DNA of 64,000 bases from Methylobacillus arboreus (GTDB lineage: Bacteria; Pseudomonadota; Gammaproteobacteria; Burkholderiales; Methylophilaceae). The DNA lies in the NCBI RefSeq assembly GCF_020532725.1, contig NZ_JAJAVC010000004.1, positions 62,001-126,000 on the forward strand, given 5' to 3'. A program made the translations under genes and the position numbers. The notes beneath the pieces were generated by a model. It was given only the letters and a program-made list of their open reading frames with translations. It made no database searches and was not told the DNA's origin. Below, piece after piece: positions 18,016 through 25,963 of the stretch; the stretch's first letter is position 1; every line of letters starts with the position of its first letter.

Positions 18016-18296
18016 GCGCCCGCGAGCGCCCGCTCGATTTACAGGCAGGAAGCGTGACGCTGAGGATGGGCTTGCACGAGGTGCAGGTGCTGTTAGGAGT
18101 GGAGTTAGTTGGGCACTTGCGTTTCCGCGCACTGGGCTCGGCCAATTCAGATGAGGCGCCGCTGTATCGCCTGCAGGAAATCCAGTTGAATGACGCAGTG
18201 GCAGCGCATCGTGACGAGATTATCCAGCAGGCGACAGACTTGTTTGCTCAATATACCGGCGCGCGCGTGATTGGCTTGAAGCGCCCGCCAGTCTAG
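18012..18296 (+). CDS. Small protein of unknown function
   Basis: 94 residues from a GTG whose last bases overlap the DUF4202 stop (GTGA), which argues for translational coupling. The sequence is soluble, with two probable strands (GSVTLRMGLHEVQVLL) and a C-terminal helix (DEIIQQATDLFAQYTG). I do not recognise the family. It converges on cobU with a 4-base overlap of the two stops. Confidence 0.55.
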   Translation: MSARERPLDLQAGSVTLRMGLHEVQVLLGVELVGHLRFRALGSANSDEAPLYRLQEIQLNDAVAAHRDEIIQQATDLFAQYTGARVIGLKRPPV

Positions 18297-18829
18297 CTTT
18301 TCAGCGCCAGCGGCAAGCCTGCTGCAATAAAGCTGACTTTGCCGCACAGTGCCGCTACGGCCTGGTTGAGGCGGCCGGCTTCATCCTGGAACTGGCGGTT
18401 GATTTCCCCTAGCGGCACGATGCCCATGCCGACTTCGTTGCTCACGAGCAAAACCTTGCCGGGCAGTGTCGGCAGCACATCAAGCAGCGCGGCGCGTTCT
18501 GCCTGCCAGTCCACGCCGTCCGGCGGGGCGCATTCGGGGCAGATGCATTGTGCCAGCCACAAGGTCAGGCAATCGATGAGCAGACAGCGGCCGGGAGCGG
18601 CTTGCGCTTGCAGGGCATCGGCCAGTTTGTGAGGCACTTCGACGGTCTGCCAGTGGGAGGGACGGCGTTGCTGGTGCTGGCTGACACGGTTGCCGAATTC
18701 GCTGTCATACACCTGAGCGGTGGCGATATACACGACATCCAGGCCGCTTTGCGTGGCGAGTTTCTCGGCATAAGCGCTCTTGCCGGAACGTGCGCCGCCG
18801 AGGATCAGATGATGGTCATATTGGCTCAT
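18293..18829 (-). CDS. cobU: Adenosylcobinamide kinase / adenosylcobinamide-phosphate guanylyltransferase
   Basis: 178 residues, normal length for CobU/CobP. It phosphorylates adenosylcobinamide and then transfers GMP to make AdoCbi-GDP, the activated form onto which the lower ligand is placed. LGGARSGKSAYAEKL near the N-terminus is the P-loop; LLIDCLTLWLAQ and LLVSNEVGMGIVP are the further family signatures, and the histidine in VSQHQQRRP is the likely guanylylated residue region. It is last in the BtuM-like/BluB/BtuF-like/CobU operon, consistent with salvage of incomplete corrinoids. Confidence 0.95.
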   Translation of the reverse strand: MSQYDHHLILGGARSGKSAYAEKLATQSGLDVVYIATAQVYDSEFGNRVSQHQQRRPSHWQTVEVPHKLADALQAQAAPGRCLLIDCLTLWLAQCICPECAPPDGVDWQAERAALLDVLPTLPGKVLLVSNEVGMGIVPLGEINRQFQDEAGRLNQAVAALCGKVSFIAAGLPLALKS

Positions 18830-18830
18830 T

Positions 18831-19646
18831 TCAGCTCCAATGCTTGTGGTGCGCCTGGTTGACGCCCCAGCGTTGCAAGATGGTTTGTAATTGCTTCAGC
18901 CCATGCTGGATGGCGGAAGGGCCGGGTTGCAGGATATCGGCAGACTTGATTTCGTGAACCTGGCCGGACTGCACGGCCGGAATGGTATTCCAGCCCGGCC
19001 TGGACAATACCTGTTCCGGCTGGAATTTCTTGCCGCACCATGATCCGATGATGATGTCAGGCTGCCGCCTGACGACTTCCTCAGGGTCGGCAATGATGCG
19101 CTGCTGGGCTGATTTATGCGCGGCAAGCTCCTCAAAACAGTCCATGCCGCCGGCAATCCCGATCAATTCGCTCACCCACTGGATGCCGCTGATCAGTGGG
19201 TCATTCCATTCCTCGAAATAGACCTTGGGTATAGCAGGCAGATAATGCGCAGTTTCGACGGCTTGCTGCATGCGTTGTTGCAAATCGGCAATCAGTGCTT
19301 CGGCTTTTTCGTTGGCATGCACGAGTACGCCCAGGGTGGCGATCATGTCCAGAATATCCTGTACGGAGCGCTGGTTGAACGCGTGTACCTCGACTCCCGC
19401 GCGTACCAATTCTGCCACAATGTCGGCCTGCAGGTTGGAGAAGGCCAGCACCAGGTCTGGTTTGACTGCGAGGATGTTCTCAATCTTGGCGCTGCTGAAC
19501 GCCGCAATCTTGGGTTTTTCTTTTCTTGCTATCGCCGGGCGTGTGGTAAAGCCGGAGATGCCGACAATTCGCTCCTGTTCGCCCAGCAGGTAAAGCACCT
19601 CCGTGGTTTCAGCCGTCAAGCAGGCAATGCGTTGCGGGCCTTTCAC
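18831..19646 (-). CDS. BtuF-like cobalamin-binding protein lacking a signal peptide
   Basis: 271 residues from a GTG that overlaps the bluB stop (GTGA). The fold is that of class III periplasmic binding proteins (BtuF/FepB type): RIACLTAETTEVLYLLG, AKIENILAVKPDLVLAF, DIIIGSWCGKK and ILQPGPSAIQHGL. The coding sequence begins directly at the mature domain, so there is no export signal, and no BtuC/BtuD genes are nearby. It may therefore bind corrinoid in the cytoplasm, or hand it between BtuM-like uptake and CobU/BluB-dependent remodelling. Related signal-less proteins are annotated simply as cobalamin-binding proteins. Confidence 0.8.
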   Translation of the reverse strand: MKGPQRIACLTAETTEVLYLLGEQERIVGISGFTTRPAIARKEKPKIAAFSSAKIENILAVKPDLVLAFSNLQADIVAELVRAGVEVHAFNQRSVQDILDMIATLGVLVHANEKAEALIADLQQRMQQAVETAHYLPAIPKVYFEEWNDPLISGIQWVSELIGIAGGMDCFEELAAHKSAQQRIIADPEEVVRRQPDIIIGSWCGKKFQPEQVLSRPGWNTIPAVQSGQVHEIKSADILQPGPSAIQHGLKQLQTILQRWGVNQAHHKHWS

Positions 19647-20314
19647 TCGGTGTCGATCCAGGTGTTTTCCATCATCAGTTCGGGTAGCGGGCGTTCCTTG
19701 GCCCAGCCTTCTTCGACCAGCATCGGATTTTTATAAAACTCATCCACATATCCTAGGCAAAGAATGGCAATCGGTTTGGCACCTGCTGGCATATTGAGCA
19801 GCTTGGCTAGCTTTACCGGGTCAAAGATGGATACCCAGCCCATGCCCAGCCCCTCCGCGCGGGCTGCGAGCCACAGGTTCTGGATGGCGCAGGCTACCGA
19901 GGCGAGGTCCATTTCGGGCAGGGTGCGGCGACCGAAGATGAAGCGTTCCCTGTGGTCGCATAACCCGGCGACCAGCAATTCGCCGCATTGCAGGATGCCT
20001 TCCACCTTGAGGCGCAGGAACTCTGATTCGCGCTCTCCCAGTGCATGGGCTGTGAGCGTGCGCTCTTCCTGCACTAGGTCATAGATGGATTTGCGTACCG
20101 TATCGCTGGTGATACGGATAAAGCGCCAGGGCTGCATCAGGCCAACACTGGGCGCATGGTGCGCAGCATCCAGCAGCTTGTGCAGGATTTCAGTCTTGAT
20201 CTTACCGGGCCTGAAGTGCCGCATGTCGCGGCGCTGGTGGATGGCACGGTAAACCCCTGCAATCTCGGGATCGGAAAATGCGAATTCGTTAGTCATACGA
20301 GGAATGTCAGGCAT
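19643..20314 (-). CDS. bluB: 5,6-dimethylbenzimidazole synthase
   Basis: 223-residue flavin-dependent nitroreductase-fold enzyme that cuts reduced FMN to form DMB, the lower ligand of cobalamin. Typical BluB features are the N-terminal YRAIHQRRDMRHF, APSVGLMQPWRFI, and EGLGMGWVSIFDP near the C-terminus. Context with CobU and corrinoid transporters separates it from ordinary nitroreductases. It overlaps the BtuM-like gene by 8 bases and the BtuF-like gene by 4, so the four genes form one translationally coupled operon. Confidence 0.93.
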   Translation of the reverse strand: MPDIPRMTNEFAFSDPEIAGVYRAIHQRRDMRHFRPGKIKTEILHKLLDAAHHAPSVGLMQPWRFIRITSDTVRKSIYDLVQEERTLTAHALGERESEFLRLKVEGILQCGELLVAGLCDHRERFIFGRRTLPEMDLASVACAIQNLWLAARAEGLGMGWVSIFDPVKLAKLLNMPAGAKPIAILCLGYVDEFYKNPMLVEEGWAKERPLPELMMENTWIDTE

Positions 20315-20879
20315 TGATATGGCGTAAGGAGCGTATATGACGGAACAGCCGAACGCTTAACCAGATGATCGCAAAATACATCATCGTGTAGCCAAGGTAG
20401 TTCGGCAGGTAATTCCAGCCATGCAGGATGGTTTCGTGCAAGCCCTGGTTGGGAAAGCGTCCAGAAAACAGATAATAGGTCTGGGTTGAAATAATGAAAG
20501 CCAGGAGCGTGGTGCCGGCAGTTATAAGCAGATACGGAGCAAAAGCAAAAGTATCCTGTTGTTTGGCTAGCCAGCGGCCACCCAGCCACATCACGCCATA
20601 AGTCGGGATCAGGCCCCAATAGCCATCGGTGAGGCAAAAGCCGTAATAGGGGTTCCAGGCCGCCGTACCAAAATCGATGGTGGCCGCCGTCATAAAAAAC
20701 AGTGCAAACCAGCCAGCGCGTTGCAGAAATATGCCGCCCAGCAGAAACACGGCGAGACTGGCATCGGGTAATGCCACACTGGTCAGCATATGGCTGCCGC
20801 GAGTTAGGAGCATGAAAAAGAATAGTGCCGCAGCGATTGCCAAGCGTTGATGCATGGTGAGTGGGTTAGCGGTTTTCAT
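20307..20879 (-). CDS. BtuM-like corrinoid permease (copy 1)
   Basis: 190-residue membrane protein with about six helices. The segment LLTRGSHMLTSVALPDASLAVFLLGG and the later MWLGGRWLA are shared with the 189-residue protein encoded at 32167-32736. Size, context and the LTRG-H...P-AS motif fit BtuM, the solitary ECF-type S-component-like cobalamin transporter described from betaproteobacteria; the motif region is where BtuM binds the corrinoid metal. Here a histidine stands near that position. It heads an operon with bluB, BtuF-like and cobU. The family call rests on motif memory and context. Confidence 0.72.
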   Translation of the reverse strand: MKTANPLTMHQRLAIAAALFFFMLLTRGSHMLTSVALPDASLAVFLLGGIFLQRAGWFALFFMTAATIDFGTAAWNPYYGFCLTDGYWGLIPTYGVMWLGGRWLAKQQDTFAFAPYLLITAGTTLLAFIISTQTYYLFSGRFPNQGLHETILHGWNYLPNYLGYTMMYFAIIWLSVRLFRHIRSLRHINA

Positions 20880-21079
20880 AATGCGTGTTGTATCAAGGCT
20901 GAAGCAATAAAAATCACAATGTCATTGCTGATGATAACACTGTGATTGACGTAATAAATTTATTGAAGCTGGAAAGTCGGCATATACCATCTCAGCAAAG
21001 CAAACATATTGCCCAAAGTCGCTAGGCTATTGCTGGTCGACTCAATAGCCATGGTCCAAATTATGCTAATATACAAGCG

Positions 21080-21281
21080 CTTTAGGTGCCGATGGCGAGT
21101 TCTTTGCCAGAGGTTAAACGGGAAGTTCGGTGAGTATTAACGCTCATAGTTAGATGCGATTCCGACGCTGCCCCCGCAACGGTAAGTGAGTCATGCCGGT
21201 TCAACATGCCACTGTGCAATTCTGCATGGGAAGGTGAACTGGATATACCCTCACAAGCCCGGAGACCGGCCTGATGCTTGT
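21080..21281 (+). promoter_or_regulatory. Cobalamin riboswitch (leader of the PEP-CTERM/receptor genes)
   Basis: Plus-strand elements in order: AGGTGCC (21084-21090), ACGGGAAGTTCGGTGAG, CTGCCCCCGCAACGGTAAG, GCCACTG, and the B12 box AAGCCCGGAGACCGGCC ending about 21272. It sits about 145 bases ahead of the first PEP-CTERM gene, so adenosylcobalamin should repress the surface proteins and possibly the receptor beyond. The intergenic stretch 20880-21079 before it holds the divergent promoters; I could not pick a convincing one. Confidence 0.95.
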
Positions 21282-21423
21282 AATACGTTAGCTACGGTGG
21301 GTGGCTTGATGTTTATGAGTGTTTTCCTGCATCCTGACAGGTCTCCGGCATCTATTCGCCTGCCCATTTGTAGCGGGTTTGTTGCTTGCAACAGACTTCA
21401 CTTCAATTTTGGGGAGATTCACC

Positions 21424-22254
21424 ATGCGTTATACCTCTGCTTTGCTGCCGTTTGCTGCATTGCTGTTCACCAGCGCGGTTTATGCAGGCCCGTTTGCGCC
21501 TGCCGCGGGTCAGCCTGGTTCAACTGCCATCATCGGTACTGATCCAAGCTTTGTGCAATGGGCCACAGGCTATGAGAGCTACCTGCCAGGCTCCAATGTA
21601 GATGCAGTCTGGAAAACACCGGAAAATGCCCTGGGCGGTGCTGCCGGCACTGACCTCAACAGCGTGTTTGATATTGTGACGCTGGGAGATGGCGGCCAGA
21701 TCACACTGACATTTAGTGGCACTATCTTCAATGGCGCTGGCTATGACTTCGCCGTGTTCGAAAATTCCTTCAACGATACTTTCCTGGAACTGGCATACGT
21801 TGAGGTTTCCTCGGATGGCCTTAATTTCTTCCGCTTTCCCAACTACTCGTTTACTCCCAACCCTGTGGGCGGTTATGGCGCGGTTGATCCTACCAACATC
21901 CACAATCTTGCTGGCAAGTACAAGGTGGGCTACGGCACCCCGTTTGACCTGGATGACCTGGTCGGCATTGACGGCCTGGATGTGAACGCCGTCAGCCATG
22001 TGCGTATCGTCGATATTGTGGGCGACGGCAGCTATTTTGATAGCTACCCTGCTGAATTCGGTGGTTCTAACCCGATCTATGATCCTTTCCCAACCTGGGG
22101 TAGCGGTGGTTTCGACCTGGATGCAGTGGGCGTGATCAACTTTGCGGCTGTAGCCGCGGTACCAGAGCCTTCCACATACGCCATGCTGGCAGCCGGCCTG
22201 GTGCTGGTTCCTGTGATGGCACGTCGTCGTCAACGCCGCCGGTCGGCAGCTTAA
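21424..22254 (+). CDS. PEP-CTERM surface protein under cobalamin-riboswitch control
   Basis: 276 residues from ATG 21424 (GGGGA just upstream; an earlier ATG at 21319 lies too near the riboswitch and gives no signal peptide). Signal peptide 1-21 (ends VYA); a beta-rich domain with [13 protein letters not shown] and [14 protein letters not shown]; and a C-terminal PEP-CTERM sorting signal from about residue 246 (VPEPST, hydrophobic helix, RRRQRRR). PEP-CTERM proteins are cut by an exosortase and retained at or released from the cell surface. The [13 protein letters not shown] domain resembles cell-surface proteins that I recall from corrinoid loci of Bacteroidota. A corrinoid-binding role is inferred from the riboswitch. 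Confidence 0.85.
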   Translation: MRYTSALLPFAALLFTSAVYAGPFAPAAGQPGSTAIIGTDPSFVQWATGYESYLPGSNVDAVWKTPENALGGAAGTDLNSVFDIVTLGDGGQITLTFSGTIFNGAGYDFAVFENSFNDTFLELAYVEVSSDGLNFFRFPNYSFTPNPVGGYGAVDPTNIHNLAGKYKVGYGTPFDLDDLVGIDGLDVNAVSHVRIVDIVGDGSYFDSYPAEFGGSNPIYDPFPTWGSGGFDLDAVGVINFAAVAAVPEPSTYAMLAAGLVLVPVMARRRQRRRSAA

Positions 22255-22276
22255 TTAACGGTTGAAAGGATAAATC

Positions 22277-23074
22277 ATGATCAAGCAAATGATGGGCGTA
22301 ATGGCTGCTGGCCTCCTGTTGGCAAGCCAGGCACAGGCTGCTGCGGTTACCAGCACGTTTGAAGACCTCGCGCTGGCGCCAAACAGCAACTACAACGGCG
22401 CGGATACCGTGTTCAGAAGCGGCATTGCCAACTTCCAGTTCAATTACGATGAGCTGTATGGCTCCTGGGATGGTTTCACCTATTCCAACCAGACCGATAC
22501 CACCACTGCTGGCTGGCTCAACCAGTTCAGCGCATACACCGGTGGCGGCGTGGATGGCTCCAGCAATTATGCCGTGGCCTACGTCTCAACGTACTTTGGC
22601 AATCAGCCGACCGTTACCTTTGACACTGCTGTGAATGTTGCTGGTGCTTATATCACCAACACTACCTACTCTGTGCTTTCCATCTTGTATGGCGATGATT
22701 TTGCCAAGGCATTTGGTGGCGCAAGCGGTAATGATGAAGACTGGTTCAAGCTGACGGCTTACGGTTTTGATGCTGCGGGCAATGACACCGGCTCGGTGGA
22801 CTTCTATCTTGCGGATTACCGCTTCAGCGATAACTCCCAGGATTACATCGTGAGTGAGTGGACGTTTGTTGATTTCTCCAGCCTGGGTGCTGTCAGCAAG
22901 ATCACATTTGATGTGACCTCGTCCGACAATCATCCGCAGTTTGGCATCAACACCCCGGCTTATTTCGCGCTGGATAACCTGATTGCCGCCCCAGTGCCTG
23001 AGCCAACCCAGACAGCATTGCTGCTGGCTGGCCTTGGCCTGCTGGGTTTCGCTGCACGCAAGCGTCGCAGCTAG
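22277..23074 (+). CDS. DUF4465-like PEP-CTERM surface protein
   Basis: 265 residues. Signal peptide about 1-21 (ends AQA), then a DUF4465-like beta domain: TFEDLAL, YGSWDGFTYSN, GAYITNTTYSVLSILYGDDFAK, DWFKLTAYGFDAAG, and FALDNL; the C-terminal sorting signal starts about residue 240 (VPEPTQ, hydrophobic helix, RKRRS). It follows the first PEP-CTERM gene after 22 bases and so shares the cobalamin riboswitch. As far as I recall, DUF4465 proteins appear in corrinoid-uptake loci of gut Bacteroidota, which supports surface corrinoid capture; this should be confirmed. Confidence 0.83.
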   Translation: MIKQMMGVMAAGLLLASQAQAAAVTSTFEDLALAPNSNYNGADTVFRSGIANFQFNYDELYGSWDGFTYSNQTDTTTAGWLNQFSAYTGGGVDGSSNYAVAYVSTYFGNQPTVTFDTAVNVAGAYITNTTYSVLSILYGDDFAKAFGGASGNDEDWFKLTAYGFDAAGNDTGSVDFYLADYRFSDNSQDYIVSEWTFVDFSSLGAVSKITFDVTSSDNHPQFGINTPAYFALDNLIAAPVPEPTQTALLLAGLGLLGFAARKRRS

Positions 23075-23093
23075 TCTGAACCTGCTCTCAAGC

Positions 23094-23136
23094 AACACCC
23101 GCGGTCAGCTTTCCCGGCCGCGGGTGCTTTTTATTG
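23094..23136 (+). terminator. Intrinsic terminator between DUF4465-like gene and receptor
   Basis: CACCCGCGG (23095-23103) pairs with CCGCGGGTG (23117-23125), followed by CTTTTTATT. It would reduce read-through from the PEP-CTERM genes into the receptor gene that starts at 23144, giving higher expression of the surface proteins. Confidence 0.8.
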
Positions 23137-23143
23137 TCTCATC

Positions 23144-25204
23144 ATGAAACACGTCATTTACCGGATATTCTTGTTCCTGTTGGGATGGGCTTGTTTTTTA
23201 ACAAACGTGCATGCCAGGGAAGCCCTGACCACGCTGGATGAAACCCATGTGCAGGCCAGCAGGGACGGCCCGGATTTCAAGAACCTGCCCCATAGCGTTT
23301 CTGTGATCACGGCAGAGGACATTGCGCGCTCCACTGCCAGTTCTGTTTCTGATCTGTTAAGTCGCGAGGCCGGGCTTAACCTCATGAGTTTTTATGGCAG
23401 CGATAAAAAAGCGAGTATTGATATCCGCGGCATGGGCGATACTGCTGTCAGCAATGTGCTGATCCTGGTGGATGGCGTCAAGCTCAATGAGTTCGACCTT
23501 TCCGGCGCCGATCTCACCACCATTGCCATTTCACAGATCGAGCGAGTTGAAATCCTGAGAGGCGGGGGCTCGGTGGAATATGGCGATGGCGCGGTGGGTG
23601 GCGTCATCAATATCATCACCAAGCGTGGCTATGCCGGGCAAAAGGCATCGGCTTCTTTTGAAGCCACTCGTGGGTCTTATGACATGGAGGATTTGCGCGC
23701 CAACTTCAGGGGCTCCGCTGGCCCATTCGCGGCTACTGTCAACCTGAGCCAGCTTGATACAGAGGGTTATCGCAAGAACAGTGATTTACGCTCACGCAAT
23801 GGCTCGGTGGAGTTGCGGTTTATGCCAAATGAGGTGCTGGACATGTATGTCCGGGTTGCCAGCCACAGGGATGAGCATGGGTTTCCTGGCTATGTTTCTC
23901 CTGAATTATTCAGGACAGAGCGAGGCCGCCGTAGCACACCATCGCCGTTAGATCGCGGCTGGACGGATGATGATACCTATACATTTGGCCTGAATCTTGA
24001 TCTAGAGCGTTACGGCAAGTTCATCTTCCAGATGAGCAAGCGTGACCGGGTGAATGATTATGTGATGAGCCCCAATTCAGCAATCCTAATCAAGGAACAA
24101 TTGGATAGTATCCAGTCCGAACGCAAGGATTACAGCCTGCGTTATGACATTGCATTCAAACTGCTGGGTGGAACACATAGCCTGAGCATGGGGGCAAACA
24201 GGCAATTGGGTAATTACGCCCGCTACTCTGGCAGCCAGGCAGCAGGGGCGCATGCAGAGCGTAAGATGGGGGATCTGGATCGCCGTGGCATATTCATCAA
24301 AGACACCATTGCACTGCCTGCAAACCTGACGTTGACTGCTGGTGCCCGGGTAGAGTCATTTAGAACCAATATGTCTGATGAACAATATAGCCAGGATTGC
24401 CAATGGATTTATATCCCCATTCCGGGAATCTGGGTCAGGGGTCCCTGCAGTCCCTATGCCTATCGCGCCAATAACAGCCAAGGAGGGACATGGCGAAATC
24501 ACGGTTCTGAGATAGGACTTAACTGGAAACCTGTTGGTAGCCTTGATATTTTTGGCAGTGTCACGCGACATTTCCGTAGCCCGAACATTGACGAGTTGGT
24601 GCTGGCTTTGCCTGAACTGAGGCCACAAACCGGGAAAACTGCTGAAATTGGAGTGAGGCTTAATCCAGTCAAGGCCTTATCCATATCCGGAACATTGTTC
24701 AAGATGAAGAACGAGGACGAAATTTATTACGGGCCTGACTCTGTACTGGGGCCTGTAAACCGCAATTATGAGGAACCCACCTTGCGTAAGGGCGCGGAGC
24801 TTGAAGGAAGTTGGCAGGCGACAGACAATTTGCGCTTGCGCCTCAATGCAGGCTACGTGCAGCCGAAGTTTGTAGGTTCAGGAGCAGATGTACCTCATGT
24901 TCCACGTAAAACAGCTAATTTGAATGTTCATTGGTCACCCGTGACTAATCTAAGTTGGACATTTGTTGCCCGCTATGTGGGCAGCAGGTTTGACGGTAAT
25001 GATATTGATAATACAGAGGTATATCCTAAACTACCTGCCTATGCTGTTTATGACACATCGTTGCGCTATGATTTTGGCAAGTGGGATTTGACAGCAGGTG
25101 TCAATAACATCTTTGACAAGGCATATGCAACGATGGGATATAACGCGACCTATTACCCCATGCCAGGGCGTAACGGCTTTGTCAGAGTGAGGTTGCATTT
25201 CTAA
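23144..25204 (+). CDS. TonB-dependent receptor, probable corrinoid transporter
   Basis: 686-residue outer-membrane receptor. Signal peptide 1-24 (ends NVHA), TonB-box region LDETHVQAS, a plug with IDIRGMGDTAVSN, ILVDGVKLNEFD, RVEILRGGGSVEYGDGAVGG and VINIITKRGYAG, and a barrel ending RVRLHF. The VLILVDGVKLN/INIITK pattern is BtuB/CirA-like, unlike the siderophore-type receptors at the left end. It lies behind two PEP-CTERM genes and a cobalamin riboswitch, separated by a terminator. A corrinoid (cobalamin or cobinamide) is the likely cargo. Its stop overlaps the DUF2149 stop on the other strand by 4 bases. Confidence 0.88.
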   Translation: MKHVIYRIFLFLLGWACFLTNVHAREALTTLDETHVQASRDGPDFKNLPHSVSVITAEDIARSTASSVSDLLSREAGLNLMSFYGSDKKASIDIRGMGDTAVSNVLILVDGVKLNEFDLSGADLTTIAISQIERVEILRGGGSVEYGDGAVGGVINIITKRGYAGQKASASFEATRGSYDMEDLRANFRGSAGPFAATVNLSQLDTEGYRKNSDLRSRNGSVELRFMPNEVLDMYVRVASHRDEHGFPGYVSPELFRTERGRRSTPSPLDRGWTDDDTYTFGLNLDLERYGKFIFQMSKRDRVNDYVMSPNSAILIKEQLDSIQSERKDYSLRYDIAFKLLGGTHSLSMGANRQLGNYARYSGSQAAGAHAERKMGDLDRRGIFIKDTIALPANLTLTAGARVESFRTNMSDEQYSQDCQWIYIPIPGIWVRGPCSPYAYRANNSQGGTWRNHGSEIGLNWKPVGSLDIFGSVTRHFRSPNIDELVLALPELRPQTGKTAEIGVRLNPVKALSISGTLFKMKNEDEIYYGPDSVLGPVNRNYEEPTLRKGAELEGSWQATDNLRLRLNAGYVQPKFVGSGADVPHVPRKTANLNVHWSPVTNLSWTFVARYVGSRFDGNDIDNTEVYPKLPAYAVYDTSLRYDFGKWDLTAGVNNIFDKAYATMGYNATYYPMPGRNGFVRVRLHF

Positions 25205-25503
25205 TTTGATGAAGCCGCAGGGTCTTCAATCAATATCAACTTTCCTGTGGCCGGGTCGCGATACACCTGCCCTACCGATTGATATCCGCTACCCGCCGCA
25301 TTGCGGCTGTTAGTCTCTGGTGCTTCTATCTCGCGGCCCTGCTCAATTTCCTTGGGCTGGACCAGCATGGCCTGCCCGCCTGCACTCAATGCGGCCAGCA
25401 AGCCGCAAGCGAATACCAGCATCACGTCTACCAGGTTGACGAGGCTGGCGCGTGGGTCTTCGTCTTCATGGTCAAAGCGGCTCTTGAGGCGCAGTTTGCT
25501 CAT
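25201..25503 (-). CDS. DUF2149 protein, ExbD/TolR-like partner
   Basis: 100 residues with a single membrane helix near the N-terminus, LVNLVDVMLVFACGLLAAL, in which Asp26 sits where ExbD/TolR proteins carry their proton-binding aspartate. The remainder is a short periplasmic tail. DUF2149 genes habitually follow an ExbB-like and a CobN-like gene; the haem locus hmuYRSTUV of Bacteroidota has the same trio. Here it overlaps the ExbB-like gene by 4 bases. It probably completes a proton channel powering the membrane-anchored CobN-like protein. Confidence 0.87.
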   Translation of the reverse strand: MSKLRLKSRFDHEDEDPRASLVNLVDVMLVFACGLLAALSAGGQAMLVQPKEIEQGREIEAPETNSRNAAGSGYQSVGQVYRDPATGKLILIEDPAASSN

Positions 25504-25937
25504 GACTGTGCTTCCAGGTTTTCAAGTACGTCTTCATACCAGCGGCGGCGCAATTTGCCGACGACCAGGCCGGTGATGCCGGCAATCAGACCCAGCACGG
25601 TGGCATCAAACGCAGTGGTGACCGCCTGCGCCAATTGCGCAGGGTTGCCTTGGCCAAGCGCAGCCAGGCCAGGACCGAGCGGGATGATGGTGGCCATGAG
25701 GCCGAGCATGGGCGGGATGCGCGATAAGAGGTCGGCGCGTTCCAGCCGGTGGCGTGCGAGCTTGACCACGGCATCCATGTTATTCGAGGCGCGCATGGCC
25801 TTGAGGCCGAATAGGCGTTCGCCCACTGCCAGCCCGGCTTCCAGCACGGCAAGAATGACGGAAATCGCCAGGATGGCGATCACAGGTTTGAGCAGCCAGG
25901 TAATGGCGTGATGCAGGGTGTCGAGATCAAATGACAT
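25500..25937 (-). CDS. MotA/TolQ/ExbB-type proton channel protein
   Basis: 145 residues from ATG 25937, chosen because upstream in-frame starts would overlap the CobN-like gene. Three membrane helices: about 14-35, 74-97 (MLGLMATIIPLGPGLAAL) and 108-128 (AFDATVLGLIAGITGLVVG), the last two being the ExbB/TolQ signature. It is shorter than canonical ExbB (about 240), as expected for the version paired with DUF2149. The gene lies 26 bases after the CobN-like gene. The role is proton-motive-force coupling for that protein or for the receptors; the former is favoured by linkage. Confidence 0.87.
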   Translation of the reverse strand: MSFDLDTLHHAITWLLKPVIAILAISVILAVLEAGLAVGERLFGLKAMRASNNMDAVVKLARHRLERADLLSRIPPMLGLMATIIPLGPGLAALGQGNPAQLAQAVTTAFDATVLGLIAGITGLVVGKLRRRWYEDVLENLEAQS

Positions 25938-25963
25938 GATAGTTTTCCATATCGTGTTGCAAT

